Source of the DNA: Dehalococcoidia bacterium
Lineage (GTDB): Bacteria; Chloroflexota; Dehalococcoidia; SAR202; UBA11138
Reading direction: 5' to 3'
DNA length: 5,984 nucleotides
Assembly: GCA_012270625.1 (NCBI GenBank)
Contig: JAAXHZ010000258.1
Location: 1-5,984 of the forward strand
Of the stretch, positions 5,675-5,984 are shown one piece after another. Positions within the stretch are counted from its first letter, which is position 1. Each line of letters opens with the position of its first letter. Made by a program: the position numbers and the translations under genes. The notes under the pieces are model-generated. The model was not told where the DNA came from and made no database searches. It worked only from the letters and a program-made list of their open reading frames with translations.

Positions 5675-5728
5675 TACTACTGTTGATCGAGTCTTGCACT
5701 TCTCTCGCAGCTCTGAGGGGATGGACAT

Positions 5729-5734
5729 AGGGAG
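5729..5734 (+). promoter_or_regulatory. Shine-Dalgarno of the aldo/keto reductase gene
   Basis: AGGGAG lies 6 nt before the ATG at 5741, so this start is well supported. I see no convincing promoter between the repeat element and this site. Confidence 0.65.
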
Positions 5735-5740
5735 ACACTC

Positions 5741-5984
5741 ATGTTGTACAGGAAATTCGGCGCCTCTGATCTTGAGACCTCGGTCGTCGGATTCGGCGGC
5801 TGGCCAATGGGCCGCGGCCACTACGGCTCTTTCGACGAACAGCAGGTCATAAACTCCATCCACAGGTCTATAGACCTGGGAGTGACCCTATTCGACACCG
5901 CGGCCGTCTATGGCTGGGGCGAAGGCGAGAAGCTTCTCGGAAGAGCTATCGAGGGGAAGCGGGAAGACATCGTCCTTGTCAGCA
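5741..5984 (+). CDS. Aldo/keto reductase, N-terminal part (cut by window edge)
   Basis: The first 81 codons of an aldo/keto reductase, a TIM-barrel NADPH-dependent enzyme reducing aldehydes or ketones to alcohols. Seen: the opening beta hairpin LYRKFGASDLETSVVGFGG (2-20), typical of the bacterial YghZ/Tas/general-stress-like branch, then LFDTAAVYGWGEGEKLLGRAI (50-70). That segment contains two of the four catalytic residues, Asp52 and Tyr57. The catalytic Lys and His should follow beyond the window; the visible part ends at IVLVS, just where the Lys-bearing strand is expected. It lies 271 nt after the dehydrogenase with the MITE-like element in between, so cotranscription with the aldolase-dehydrogenase pair is possible but unproven. 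The substrate is unknown. Confidence 0.92.
   Translation, partial: MLYRKFGASDLETSVVGFGGWPMGRGHYGSFDEQQVINSIHRSIDLGVTLFDTAAVYGWGEGEKLLGRAIEGKREDIVLVS

Larger units (their letters stand above)
5528..5714. mobile_element. MITE-like element with terminal inverted repeats and flanking 8-bp direct repeats
   Basis: The left end GAGGGAAGTGCAAAACTC (5536-5553) and right end GAGTCTTGCACTTCTCTC (5689-5706) are inverted repeats matching at 16 of 18 positions. Directly outside them lies the same 8-mer, GCAGCTCT, at 5528-5535 and 5707-5714, as expected of a target-site duplication. The direct repeat can be extended to 14 bp (CGCAGCTCTGAGGG at 5527-5540 and 5706-5719), so the exact boundary is ambiguous. 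The 171-bp interior has no credible gene and carries two hairpin repeats in opposite orientation. This is the architecture of a small non-autonomous element mobilised by a transposase elsewhere. It sits between the dehydrogenase and the aldo/keto reductase. Confidence 0.6.

Noticed and set aside
5484..5863. Several short open frames across the repeat element (both strands)
   Set aside because: Their peptides (TPAKAGVH, LPRKREST, DSRFRGSD) are the well-known false translations of the palindromic repeat, and some run antisense into the reductase.

Overview
The window is dense bacterial chromosome with no rRNA, tRNA or CRISPR. It holds eight protein genes, two of them cut by the window edges, and one short mobile-element-like insertion. 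Moderately high GC, frequent TTG starts, and the mix of a carboxylesterase, an HpcH/HpaI aldolase, an MDR dehydrogenase and an aldo/keto reductase around housekeeping genes would fit a Chloroflexota lineage such as Dehalococcoidia/SAR202. That placement is an impression from gene style, because no phylogenetic marker is complete enough here to prove it.

Left part (1-1126, minus strand): tsaE and tsaB form a two-gene unit, separated by 4 nt. They encode the ATPase and the TsaD-partner subunit of the bacterial tRNA N6-threonylcarbamoyladenosine (t6A) machinery. tsaB runs off the left edge only a few residues short of its expected end.

A divergent intergenic region (1127-1268) separates tsaE from a forward calcineurin-type metallophosphoesterase (1269-2006, TTG start). 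It contains two back-to-back sigma70-like promoters whose -10 hexamers physically overlap. The phosphoesterase converges on an unrecognised minus-strand gene (2028-2768) with an alpha/beta, possibly TIM-barrel-like, pattern.

Right part (2908-5984, plus strand): a carboxylesterase/phospholipase-type alpha/beta hydrolase (TTG start with a strong Shine-Dalgarno), an HpcH/HpaI-family aldolase, a zinc-dependent medium-chain dehydrogenase 20 nt after the aldolase, and the start of an aldo/keto reductase. Aldolase plus dehydrogenase look like an operon acting on a 2-oxo-acid, sugar-acid or polyol-type substrate. The esterase upstream and the reductase downstream may belong to the same catabolic set; this is inference.

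The 271-bp gap before the reductase (5470-5740) contains the best candidate for something unusual. It is a roughly 171-bp MITE-like element with 18-bp imperfect terminal inverted repeats, an 8-bp perfect direct repeat directly outside them, and two internal copies, in opposite orientation, of the widespread CGTC-TTCCCGCG...CGCGGGAA hairpin repeat. No novel defence or other multi-gene system is visible; most of the window is ordinary metabolism and housekeeping.
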